Shown here piece after piece: positions 8,715 to 16,802 of a stretch of DNA of 50,917 nt. Position 1 is the first letter of the stretch. Every line of letters starts with the position of its first letter. The position numbers and the translations under genes were made by a program. The stretch spans positions 1-50,917 of the forward strand of contig JALHRJ010000029.1 in assembly GCA_022841475.1 (NCBI GenBank). The letters are read 5' to 3'. Source of the stretch: Cyclobacteriaceae bacterium (lineage in GTDB: Bacteria > Bacteroidota > Bacteroidia > Cytophagales > Cyclobacteriaceae). The notes beneath the pieces were generated by a model. That model did not search any database and was not told the origin of the DNA. It saw nothing but the letters and a program-made list of their open reading frames with translations.

Positions 8715-9048
8715 CCGCCAGTTTCTTTGCTTCCTGTTTTGTAGCGCTTATGTGCAGTAAATCTGCCAGACCAAGAATGCTAAATGTATTTGCCACCTTC
8801 TCTTTCATTCCAAACAACACCAGGGGAATATTTTTATCTTTCATTTCTTCGATGTAAGACATAAACACGCCTAACCCGGCCGAGGAAATGTATTCCAATG
8901 CATTGCAATCCACCAGAATTTTTCTATACCCTTCGCCCACGCTCTTTGCAATAGTTAAGTCCAATTCAATGGAAGAGCTTGCATCGATTTCCCCAATTAC
9001 CGAGATTATGTCTGCTCCATCTTCCTGTATTCGTTTGATGTGAACCAT
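8698..9048 (-). CDS. STAS-domain anti-sigma factor antagonist (RsbV/SpoIIAA-like)
   Basis: 116 residues, one STAS domain. The switch loop reads YISSAGLGVF; Ser56, next to Ser55, is the likely phosphorylation site, matching the serine of the D-S-x-G-L-G loop of RsbV and SpoIIAA. In partner switching the unphosphorylated form releases the kinase's client, and a PP2C phosphatase resets it. The gene lies between the phosphatase (41 bases upstream) and the kinase (overlapping downstream), in the order phosphatase, antagonist, kinase. Confidence 0.9.
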   Translation of the reverse strand: MVHIKRIQEDGADIISVIGEIDASSSIELDLTIAKSVGEGYRKILVDCNALEYISSAGLGVFMSYIEEMKDKNIPLVLFGMKEKVANTFSILGLADLLHISATKQEAKKLADELSV

Positions 9049-9089
9049 GTGTCAGTTAGTTAAACGGTATATAATTTTTAATGTTCTCT

Positions 9090-11156
9090 CTATCCTTTGA
9101 ACTTAATTGTCATCGATGTATAATCGTCATTGATCTCAGAAGATCCTGAAAATTCATACAACCGCTGAATAATATGTTTTTCTATTTCCTGGGAACTTTT
9201 TTCAGTTACCTCTCTCAAGGCAGCAGCCAGCCTATCATAGTCAAACTCTTCACCTTTTTGATTTTTTGCCTCCGTAATACCATCCGTATATAAAACCATG
9301 ATATCGCCCGGGGCATACTTTATTTCATTTGTTTCAACCAACTTACAGTAGTCTTTACTGCGCACCATGCCGAGGGCCGTTCCCTTGTCTTTGAGATATT
9401 CCGTTATGCCGGTACTTGCAGTGTAGTATAATACCGGGCAATGACCTGCCCTGCAGTATCGTATAACTTTGGTACGTGAATCCACCACGAAATAGGTGGC
9501 CGAGATAAAGGATCCACGCTCAAGGCAGAATGTCAGCGCTCGATTTGCGCGCTCCATAAATTCTTTGGGATCTAATTCTTGTTGGGCCAGGCTGTGAAAG
9601 ATTCCTTTCATTTGCGACATATGAAAGGCTGCTGTTGTGCCCTTGCCCGAAACATCGGCAATAATCAATGCAATCTGATGATCATTGATGCGAAGTGTAT
9701 CGTAATAATCACCCCCTACTTCATCGGCTGACTCTGCAAAAGCATAGATCTCAAAATCAGCATCCGATTCGAGAGAGGTAGGTAGTAAACTTTTTTGAAC
9801 CGTCTTGGCAATCTTCAGTTCCTCTTTGTAACGCTCCGTTTGGAAGGCTTCTTCCATCAACCTGAAATTCTCGATAGAAATACCCGCCTGATTGGCAAAT
9901 GCCGAGACAATGCGAGTCATTTCTTTATTGAAGCCCTCCGGCAATTCTTTTAGCAAGGCCAGCGTGCCAATGGTTTCTCCTTTTACAAGAATAGGAAAGG
10001 CAACCAACGACCGAAAGCGCGATCCTTTAAGCGATGCCAGGTGTTTCGAAAGGTTTTTGGTGCGGTCGCTGCTTTGATCTAGTACTCCTGAAATATTGTG
10101 GTTTTTTAAATGCTCGCGGATGTCCTTAGACTCCCGCTCGGTGACTTTATAGGTGAATAACTTATGTCCATCCGTAGAACTTTGAATCTCCAGCCAGGCA
10201 GCATCGGCAAACACCGAACTCACCGAACTCTCCAACAGGATATTGTAAACACTTTCTTCGTTTTGTTCTGTCTGAATAGACTGGCTGATGCGTTGAAAAT
10301 TCACAACCTCTTCAAGCTTTTGTTCGAATACAGAGGAAGTTGGAAGGTTGAATAAAATTACCAGGAATGAAAAATTACTATATACCACCACGAAGCTCAG
10401 TAAGCACAGATTAAAAATGTGGCTGTTGAAATCCATGAAAGTAGCGGATTCTGCATTGATGGATTCGGACAGGCGTGTAACTGTGTAAATGAAATAACCG
10501 AGGTAAAAGAATGATAATAGAAGCAGTAACAAACATGTCCACTTTTGTTTGAAGTTGAGGTACGCAACCCAACGCATATTGGCCGATAAAACAATAACGA
10601 GTAAGCCAATAAGTATCAGAATAATTGTGTTAGCTGTTTCCGGAATGGTAATCTGAAAGCTATCGTATATCAGTACTATAAAAAGGCAAAGCTCAAACAC
10701 CATCCAGGTGCGAATGAGCCATTTTGATTTATGATAGAGGATGAGTCGCTTCCAGCTCGTGTATGCAGCCAGCAGAAAACTAATGAATAGCGCTAAGTTG
10801 ATCTGATAAATAAAATCCGTAAACAGAATGTTTGAAACGAGTTTAGTCGTGCCCAGCAAGTTGGCTCCGAGACGAAAAACCAATGAAACTACGGTTGCTA
10901 TTAACCCGGTGGCAAATACTTTCCACAGCAGGTCTGTGAAATTGAGGGTTTCATCACGTTCAATACGATATTTATAGTAATAGAAAAGGCTTATGATAAA
11001 AAAGTCGAGCATGAGCCGGGGGAGCCACAATGGCACTCCCGGGGGCAGACCCTTCATATCGCTATACAAAATCGTGATATCTGAAAACACGAGAATCAGC
11101 CAGGCTATTATGGAGCCCAGAAAAGACAGTCGTATGATCGCTTTAGCTTTTAGCAC
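9090..11156 (-). CDS. Membrane PP2C (SpoIIE/RsbU-type) phosphatase with GAF domain
   Basis: 688 residues, GTG start at 11156. About eight membrane helices occupy residues 8-275. They are followed by a short helical linker, a GAF domain (about 290-430: NILLESSVSSVFADAAWLEIQ ... LVAFPILVKGETIGTLALL), and a SpoIIE PP2C domain (about 455-686). The metal-binding motifs are EVGGDYYD, IIADVSGKGTTAAF, YCRAGHCPV and YTDGITEAKN. It should dephosphorylate the STAS protein encoded next in response to a membrane or GAF ligand signal. Its start codon is 8 bases from palindromic repeat B, so no ordinary promoter fits between the two; the promoter may lie in or beyond the repeat. Confidence 0.92.
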   Translation of the reverse strand: MLKAKAIIRLSFLGSIIAWLILVFSDITILYSDMKGLPPGVPLWLPRLMLDFFIISLFYYYKYRIERDETLNFTDLLWKVFATGLIATVVSLVFRLGANLLGTTKLVSNILFTDFIYQINLALFISFLLAAYTSWKRLILYHKSKWLIRTWMVFELCLFIVLIYDSFQITIPETANTIILILIGLLVIVLSANMRWVAYLNFKQKWTCLLLLLLSFFYLGYFIYTVTRLSESINAESATFMDFNSHIFNLCLLSFVVVYSNFSFLVILFNLPTSSVFEQKLEEVVNFQRISQSIQTEQNEESVYNILLESSVSSVFADAAWLEIQSSTDGHKLFTYKVTERESKDIREHLKNHNISGVLDQSSDRTKNLSKHLASLKGSRFRSLVAFPILVKGETIGTLALLKELPEGFNKEMTRIVSAFANQAGISIENFRLMEEAFQTERYKEELKIAKTVQKSLLPTSLESDADFEIYAFAESADEVGGDYYDTLRINDHQIALIIADVSGKGTTAAFHMSQMKGIFHSLAQQELDPKEFMERANRALTFCLERGSFISATYFVVDSRTKVIRYCRAGHCPVLYYTASTGITEYLKDKGTALGMVRSKDYCKLVETNEIKYAPGDIMVLYTDGITEAKNQKGEEFDYDRLAAALREVTEKSSQEIEKHIIQRLYEFSGSSEINDDYTSMTIKFKG

Positions 11157-11164
11157 AGTGTGTT

Positions 11165-11376
11165 AAAAAAGAGGGATTGTCTCAAAAGTCTGCTTGTCAT
11201 CGCGGGCCTGCCTGCGCGTAGCCGCTTCGGCAAAGGCACGCATTGAACCACGATCCCATTTGGTCAATAAAAAACGGGATTCCGGCTCAAGCCTGCCTGC
11301 TCCGCCAACTAGCGGATTCGGCAAGGCAGGGCCGGAATGACATTTCAAATTATTTGACTTTTGAGACACCCTCTTA
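11165..11376. repeat. Palindromic repeat copy B, with nested modules
   Basis: The outer arms 11165-11190 and 11356-11375 are inverted (TGTCTCAAAAGTC against GACTTTTGAGACA). The left interior matches the reverse complement of copy A's core with a few differences. The right interior holds a second palindrome, ATTCCGGCTCAAG ... GGCCGGAAT, as in copy C, but here a further hairpin (CCTGCCTGCTCCGCC ... GGCAAGGCAG) sits in its loop. The element fills the 298-base gap between the guaB stop and the phosphatase start. A 96-codon open frame across it is repeat sequence, not a gene. Confidence 0.85.
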
Positions 11377-11455
11377 CAATAATAGGAAATGATAAAATGG
11401 TTTGAAATTAGTTCCGGCCTTATACTCAATTTTCTATATCCAAAATTGAGCAAAA

Positions 11456-12928
11456 TTACTTCCGGCTATAATTAGGCGCCTCACGTGTAATCGTTACATC
11501 ATGCGGATGACTTTCGTGCACACCTGCCGCTGTAATTTTTACAAACTTAGCTGACTTTAATTTATCAAGATTTTTTGCACCACAATAACCCATGCCCGCT
11601 TTCAATCCGCCAACAAGTTGATAAAGCACTTCAGCTACTGAACCTTTAAATGGAACCCGCCCTGAAATTCCTTCCGGCACTAATTTCTTGATGTCGTCTT
11701 CCGCATCCTGAAAATAACGATCCTTGGATCCATCGTCCATGGCTTCCAGCGAACCCATGCCGCGATAGGTTTTAAACTTGCGGCCTTCGTAAATGATCAT
11801 CTCACCAGGTGCTTCTTCCGTGCCCGCCAACAAGGATCCAATCATTACACTATCTGCCCCAGCAGCCAAGGCCTTTACCACATCGCCTGAGAATCGAATA
11901 CCGCCATCGGCAATCACTTTTACATCAGAACCTTTCAACGCTTTCGCGGATTCGTAAACGGCTGAGAGTTGTGGCAAGCCAATGCCCGCCACAATGCGCG
12001 TAGTGCAAATACTTCCCGGGCCAACGCCTACTTTTATTGCATCGGCTCCTGATTTAGCCAAAGCTTTGGCCGCGTCTCCGGTGGCAATATTGCCTACAAT
12101 CAATTCCATGTCCGGAAACTTTCTTCTTACTTTCTTTGCAGCATCCATCACACCTTTTGAGTGTCCATGAGCTGTATCAATACTTATCACGTCAGCACCA
12201 GAATTTTTCAGTGCAGTAATTCTGTCAAGAATATCCGGAGTTACACCCACGGCAGCGCCAACCCGCAATCTGCCAAATTCATCATGACAAGCATGCGGCT
12301 TGTTTTTCTTTTTAAGAATATCCTTATAAGTAACAAGACCCGTTAGTTTTCCTTTCTTATTGACAATGGGTAGCTTTTCAATTTTGTAGCGCTGCAAGAG
12401 CACTTCGGCTTTCGCAAGTGTAATTCCCTCCGGGGCAGTAATCAGATTTTCTTTGGTCATGATTTGTTCAATGGGCATGGCCATGTCTTTCTGGAAGCGC
12501 AAGTCGCGATTGGTTATAATACCCAATAGTTTTCCATTACCATCAATTACGGGTATACCTCCGATTTTATACTCGCGCATAATTTTTTCGGCATCGCGAA
12601 CAGTGGAATTTATCTGCAGCGTTACAGGGTCCAGAATCATTCCGCTCTGCGAACGTTTTACCTTTCGTACCTGCTCGGCCTGCTGGGTAATGGTCATGTT
12701 CTTATGGATAAATCCCAATCCACCTTCCAGTGCCATACCAATCGCCAGGTTAGCATCCGTAACCGTATCCATCGCTGCCGAAATAATCGGAATATTGAGT
12801 CTGATGTTCTTTGTCAGATAGCCGGTTGTGCTGGTTTCGCGGGGCAGTACCTCGCTGTAGGCCGGTACCAGAAGCACATCATCGTAAGTCAGTGCTTCAA
12901 AAAGGAATTTAGAAGGATCGTGGGCCAT
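11456..12928 (-). CDS. guaB: IMP dehydrogenase
   Basis: 490 residues, full length. It catalyses the NAD-dependent oxidation of IMP to XMP, the committed step of GMP synthesis. The N-terminal barrel strand is [20 protein letters not shown]. Two CBS domains (about 95-210) are inserted, including [19 protein letters not shown]. The catalytic loop [17 protein letters not shown] carries Cys308, and the flap contains [10 protein letters not shown]. The C-terminal part has [19 protein letters not shown]. The gene is transcribed from a strong consensus promoter just upstream and is divergent from the RlpA gene. Confidence 0.98.
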   Translation of the reverse strand: MAHDPSKFLFEALTYDDVLLVPAYSEVLPRETSTTGYLTKNIRLNIPIISAAMDTVTDANLAIGMALEGGLGFIHKNMTITQQAEQVRKVKRSQSGMILDPVTLQINSTVRDAEKIMREYKIGGIPVIDGNGKLLGIITNRDLRFQKDMAMPIEQIMTKENLITAPEGITLAKAEVLLQRYKIEKLPIVNKKGKLTGLVTYKDILKKKNKPHACHDEFGRLRVGAAVGVTPDILDRITALKNSGADVISIDTAHGHSKGVMDAAKKVRRKFPDMELIVGNIATGDAAKALAKSGADAIKVGVGPGSICTTRIVAGIGLPQLSAVYESAKALKGSDVKVIADGGIRFSGDVVKALAAGADSVMIGSLLAGTEEAPGEMIIYEGRKFKTYRGMGSLEAMDDGSKDRYFQDAEDDIKKLVPEGISGRVPFKGSVAEVLYQLVGGLKAGMGYCGAKNLDKLKSAKFVKITAAGVHESHPHDVTITREAPNYSRK

Positions 12929-12961
12929 GGCAAATAAGATTAGGATTCATTATTTGCCGGG

Positions 12962-12991
12962 CAAAGTTAACCTAAATGGAGGATTAACCAA
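12962..12991 (-). promoter_or_regulatory. guaB promoter
   Basis: On the minus strand there is a TTG (12991-12989), a spacer of exactly 19 bases, and TAACTTTG (12969-12962), a full match to the Bacteroidota -33/-7 consensus. The predicted start is near 12956, giving a leader of about 28 bases. This is the best promoter in the window. Confidence 0.65.
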
Positions 12992-13021
12992 CGCGGAAAT
13001 TCATATTTAGGTAAAGCCTCT

Positions 13022-13029
13022 TACCTTTG
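13022..13029 (+). promoter_or_regulatory. Probable -7 box of the RlpA gene
   Basis: TACCTTTG is a perfect TAnnTTTG box. Nineteen bases upstream is TTC (13000-13002) instead of TTG. The box ends only four bases before the ATG at 13034, so the transcript is predicted to be leaderless or nearly so. Confidence 0.45.
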
Positions 13030-13033
13030 TTTA

Positions 13034-13720
13034 ATGAAATTAACCGCATTACTTCTCGTCTTGATTTGCTTTTGTGGCTGGGCTGGTGCACAGACCCAAA
13101 CCGGAAAGGCTTCCTTTTATGCCGATAAATTTGAAGGTCTGCCAACTGCCAACGGAGAGAAATACAAACACAACAAACTTACTGCAGCCCACAAAACCCT
13201 GCCCTTTGGCACACGTGTAAAAGTGACTAACCTCTCAAATAACCAAAGTGTAGAAGTAGTTATAAACGACCGAGGTCCGTATGTAGATGGAAGAATCATT
13301 GACCTTTCCAGATCAGCCGCTGAACAACTTGGCTTTATTAACCTGGGCATTGCCGATGTAAAACTGGAAGTCGTAGATCCCGGAGACGGTAAATCAAAAT
13401 CGCAACCCGTGGCCATTGACAATGTTTCCGTTGATGAAAATGAGTATTATGATTTTGAAATTTCCAGCATTAAACCAAAAGGCTTTGGGGTTCAGATTGG
13501 CACGTATCAGGAATTAGTGAACCTGATGCGGTTAGCGCAAAACCTAAAAGGATCGTATAAAAAGAAAATAATAGTTCAGGTAAAGATTCTGAACGGTGTT
13601 AAATATTATAGTCTCATTATCGGGCCTTTTTCAACCCGTTCGAAGGCTGAAAATTTTCACAACGAAGTGAAGGCAAAGTATTCAGGTTCTTTCATCGTTG
13701 ATTACGGACTATTAAAATAG
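13034..13720 (+). CDS. RlpA-like lytic transglycosylase/SPOR protein
   Basis: 228 residues. The signal peptide ends after WAGAQ. The double-psi beta-barrel RlpA domain covers about 21-115: GKASFYADKFEGLPTANGEKY, TLPFGTRVKVTNL, and VVINDRGPYVDGRIIDLSRSAAEQLG, which contains the conserved NDRGP..xxRxIDLS motif. A SPOR domain follows (about 150-226: FGVQIGTYQELVNL ... YYSLIIGPFSTRSKAENF). SPOR domains bind denuded septal peptidoglycan, and RlpA proteins cleave such strands. It is a monocistronic gene divergent from guaB. Confidence 0.9.
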   Translation: MKLTALLLVLICFCGWAGAQTQTGKASFYADKFEGLPTANGEKYKHNKLTAAHKTLPFGTRVKVTNLSNNQSVEVVINDRGPYVDGRIIDLSRSAAEQLGFINLGIADVKLEVVDPGDGKSKSQPVAIDNVSVDENEYYDFEISSIKPKGFGVQIGTYQELVNLMRLAQNLKGSYKKKIIVQVKILNGVKYYSLIIGPFSTRSKAENFHNEVKAKYSGSFIVDYGLLK

Positions 13721-13908
13721 CGAGCGGAATCGATCCGTATGCCGACTTAAAATCTCTTTTATTAGATTCATTCTCTCTTTTCTGGCAGGTTTAGATTCAA
13801 CTTTCAGGCTGTGTGATTTAAAATCAATCAAATTTCTTAAAAAAGAGGGTTTTGTAGATTTTTATTTGAACTAACGAAACATTTTAATAATACTTGCAGT
13901 TATAATAG

Positions 13909-13929
13909 CTTTACTATCATAAAGTAAAG
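13909..13929. promoter_or_regulatory. Candidate TetR operator before the exporter operon
   Basis: A perfect 7+7 inverted repeat, CTTTACT and AGTAAAG, separated by 7 bases, ends 22 bases before the TetR start. Position and symmetry suit autorepression by the TetR protein that opens the operon. No recognisable promoter boxes could be placed with confidence around it. Confidence 0.45.
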
Positions 13930-13951
13930 TAAGTATTAAAAATAATCCGTT

Positions 13952-14626
13952 ATGCCAACGCTTATCTTTAAATTAAACTCGCATCTCTACCTACGGGATC
14001 CACAGAATACATTACTCGGACAAAAGATTATTGAGGCCAGTGTTGATTTAATTGACCGGCTTGGATTTGAACAATTCAACTTTAAAAAGTTGGCTGAAGA
14101 AATCGATTCAACTGAAGCCTCCATTTATCGATACTTCGAAAATAAACACCGACTGCTCTTGTACCTCATTGGCTGGTACTGGAGCTGGCTTGAATATCGT
14201 ATTGATTTATTTACCAGTAGCCTTACCGACCCGAAAGAAAAACTAAAAGCTTGTTTACGAGTAATTGCTGAGAAGAAAAGTTATGATTCAACATTTGAAT
14301 TTATCGATGAGGAAGCGCTACATCGTATTGTAGTAGCCGAGCTCGATAAAGCTTATCTGACCAAACAAGTTGATAGCGATAATAAGGAAGGCCTCTTTGG
14401 CGGATTTAAATCTTTATGCAAAAAAATTGCTGAGTGGGTTGCTCAGGTAAATCCTAACTACCCCTCCCCCCATGCTTTGGTTAGTACACTGCTGTTGGCG
14501 GCAAAGCAACAAATTTTTTTTGCTGATCATCTCCCAACGCTTACCAATATTGGAAAAGGTGAAAACCGGTACCTTAAACTGGAAATTTTTTTAAATACAG
14601 TCTTATTCAATTCCATTCAAGAATAA
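13952..14626 (+). CDS. TetR-family regulator of the exporter operon
   Basis: 224 residues. The DNA-binding region (about 22-70) contains LGQKIIEASVDLIDRLGF, FNFKKLAEEI and the helix-turn-helix end TEASIYRYFENKHRLL. The C-terminal ligand-binding region is helical and not assigned to a ligand class. It is the first gene of a four-gene operon; the ABC gene starts 3 bases after its stop. A close paralog lies at 31647-32354: the N-terminal extension, the 16 residues TEASIYRYFENKHRLL, and YLTKQVD...NKEG are shared. It probably represses this operon from the palindrome at 13909-13929. Confidence 0.9.
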   Translation: MPTLIFKLNSHLYLRDPQNTLLGQKIIEASVDLIDRLGFEQFNFKKLAEEIDSTEASIYRYFENKHRLLLYLIGWYWSWLEYRIDLFTSSLTDPKEKLKACLRVIAEKKSYDSTFEFIDEEALHRIVVAELDKAYLTKQVDSDNKEGLFGGFKSLCKKIAEWVAQVNPNYPSPHALVSTLLLAAKQQIFFADHLPTLTNIGKGENRYLKLEIFLNTVLFNSIQE

Positions 14627-14629
14627 TTT

Positions 14630-16798
14630 ATGCTATCGAACGATCAAATATTACGTTGCCTGCGTGAAGTAGCTTTTGCGCTTAAGCATGATTATTCAAC
14701 GGATGACCTGCACCACGTGGAGGCAAACCAACGCACTTACCTGGATAGTGAACTAACAGAATTCAAACGCGATCTGATTGAGGCCGGGAATAAAATGAGA
14801 ATTCTATTCATGGAATATCATTTGGAATCGGACGCCTTCTCTGAATTCTTCAATAATCAAAAAAATCCGGTATTGGCATTTGCAAAAGAAAACCAGATCA
14901 AGCCGGTTTTACTAAAACCTGTTTCAAAAAATAAAATTGAGGTAATTGAAATCAATCAAACGGCAGATGTGACCACTCACGTGAGTTCCCTGAAGGAACT
15001 GCCTTTTTTCACAAACGTAAATGGTGAAATCGAGTTCTTTGCAATTTTTGCCTACGAGAGTCCCATCACGATGGAACCCAATGAAGGTGAAACGCTCACG
15101 CCTGTTAAAAGACTTTTCAAACTTTTAGGCACAGAAAAAAAAGAAATTCTTTACATCTTTTTTTATGCTATCATCATAGGGATGGTCAGTCTTGTTATTC
15201 CTTTGGGTATTCAAACTACTGTAGAGTTGATTTCTGGTGGTGTATTCTTTAGTTCCGTTTATCTACTTATTGCCTTGGTCATTTTGGGTGTTTTGCTAAG
15301 CGGAGGTTTGCAGGTAGTTCAAATAAGCCTCGTAGAATTTTTACAACGAAGAATATTTACAAAAGCTTCCCTGGAGTTTGCCTTTCGTATTCCCCGAATC
15401 CGAATGGAATCCATACAAAAAAATTATGCACCCGAATTAATTAATAGGTTCTTTGATGTAATCACGATTCAAAAAGGATTACCCAAATTGTTGATTGACT
15501 TATCCTCAGCTGTCATTCAAATTCTATTCGGGTTGTTATTGATCTCGTTGTATCATCCTTTCTTTGTTTTCTTTGGCTTAATCCTTTTAACTTCTCTTGT
15601 CTTAATTTTTTATTCAACCGGACCACGAGGCTTAAATTCTTCTATTGAAGAATCAAAATACAAATACCGGGTTGCCCATTGGTTAGAAGAACTTGCCCGT
15701 GCCTTACATTCCTTCAAGCTGGCCGGCAGTACAGATTTGCCCATTCGCAAAACGGATTACAACGTCAACAACTATCTTAAAAACCGGAAAATTCATTTCA
15801 GGGTGCTGGTCACTCAATTCTCCTTCATCGTGCTTTTCAAAGCCCTGATCACAGGTGGTTTATTAATTATGGGAACCTTGCTGGTGGTGGATCGACAAAT
15901 TACACTGGGACAATTTGTAGCATCCGAGATTGTGATCATTCTTATATTAAATGCTGTTGAGAAAATAATCATGTATATGGATGTGGTGTATGATTTATTA
16001 ACGGCTGTTGATAAGGTGGCCCATGTTACCGATTTACCAATAGAAAAAGTAGGTGGTTTAGATTTTCCCGCTTCGCAATACCATGGGTTTCAGGTGAGAA
16101 CTAAGAATTTAAAATATAAGTATTCAGCCTCTGGCTATTATGCTTTAAAAGGAATCGACCTTGAAATTAATACCGGAGAAATTGTGTGCATTACCGGAGC
16201 CGGTAACTCTGGTAAAACTACTTTTATGAACATCATAGCCGGTCTGTATACAGATTATGAAGGCGTGGTTACGATTAATAATTATTCAATGCGCGATCTT
16301 GATCTTACACACCTTCGCGATCAGGTTGCTAAAAATATTTCGCAAGAGGATTTGTTTGATGGAACATTATTGGAGAACATAACCCTGGGAAGAAATAATA
16401 CAAGTGTTCATGACGCCATTCACGCACTTGAACAGGTGGGCCTCAGCGATACGATCAATGCATTACCGCGTGGGCTCGAAACCCCAATTCTCAGTGGCGG
16501 AAAAGGATTAACCAAAACGATGATTCATAAACTCATACTGGCGCGCTGCCTTGCTAAGAAACCGCGCTTGCTTGTTTTAAATGATTTCTTCATTACGCTG
16601 GCCAAAGCAGATAAAATAGAATTGCTGCATGCCATTACACGGATCGATCATCCGTGGACGGTAATCATCGCATCAAAAGATCCCATGATTATGAGTGCCT
16701 GCGACCGTGTAATTGTAATGGAGGATGGACAGGTTCGGGCGCAGGGCACGATGGAAGAACTTGCTAAAACAGAAATACTAAAAGACTTGATCAGCTAA
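14630..16798 (+). CDS. ABC exporter, fused permease and degenerate ATPase
   Basis: 722 residues. An N-terminal region of about 160 residues is without a recognised domain; it could be a remnant C39-like domain, which is inference. About five to six membrane helices follow (about 170-470), then an ATPase domain. Walker A GAGNSGKTT (523-531) and the Q loop NISQED are intact, and the signature is LSGGKG (621-626). The Walker B Asp/Glu pair is replaced by Asn651-Asp652 (LLVLNDFF), and the H-loop His by Ser682 (IIASKD). It resembles type I secretion exporters, and the next two genes supply the adaptor and outer-membrane channel. Substrate unknown. Whether it hydrolyses ATP normally is doubtful from these residues. 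Confidence 0.85.
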   Translation: MLSNDQILRCLREVAFALKHDYSTDDLHHVEANQRTYLDSELTEFKRDLIEAGNKMRILFMEYHLESDAFSEFFNNQKNPVLAFAKENQIKPVLLKPVSKNKIEVIEINQTADVTTHVSSLKELPFFTNVNGEIEFFAIFAYESPITMEPNEGETLTPVKRLFKLLGTEKKEILYIFFYAIIIGMVSLVIPLGIQTTVELISGGVFFSSVYLLIALVILGVLLSGGLQVVQISLVEFLQRRIFTKASLEFAFRIPRIRMESIQKNYAPELINRFFDVITIQKGLPKLLIDLSSAVIQILFGLLLISLYHPFFVFFGLILLTSLVLIFYSTGPRGLNSSIEESKYKYRVAHWLEELARALHSFKLAGSTDLPIRKTDYNVNNYLKNRKIHFRVLVTQFSFIVLFKALITGGLLIMGTLLVVDRQITLGQFVASEIVIILILNAVEKIIMYMDVVYDLLTAVDKVAHVTDLPIEKVGGLDFPASQYHGFQVRTKNLKYKYSASGYYALKGIDLEINTGEIVCITGAGNSGKTTFMNIIAGLYTDYEGVVTINNYSMRDLDLTHLRDQVAKNISQEDLFDGTLLENITLGRNNTSVHDAIHALEQVGLSDTINALPRGLETPILSGGKGLTKTMIHKLILARCLAKKPRLLVLNDFFITLAKADKIELLHAITRIDHPWTVIIASKDPMIMSACDRVIVMEDGQVRAQGTMEELAKTEILKDLIS

Positions 16799-16802
16799 CG
16801 CC

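Noticed and set aside
11163..11453. 96-codon open frame on the minus strand
   Set aside because: It is the translation of palindromic repeat B and has no start signal or family pattern.
14630..15120. Functional C39 bacteriocin-processing peptidase domain at the start of the ABC exporter
   Set aside because: No Q...C or H...D/N catalytic pattern is visible and no bacteriocin-like precursor gene lies nearby.
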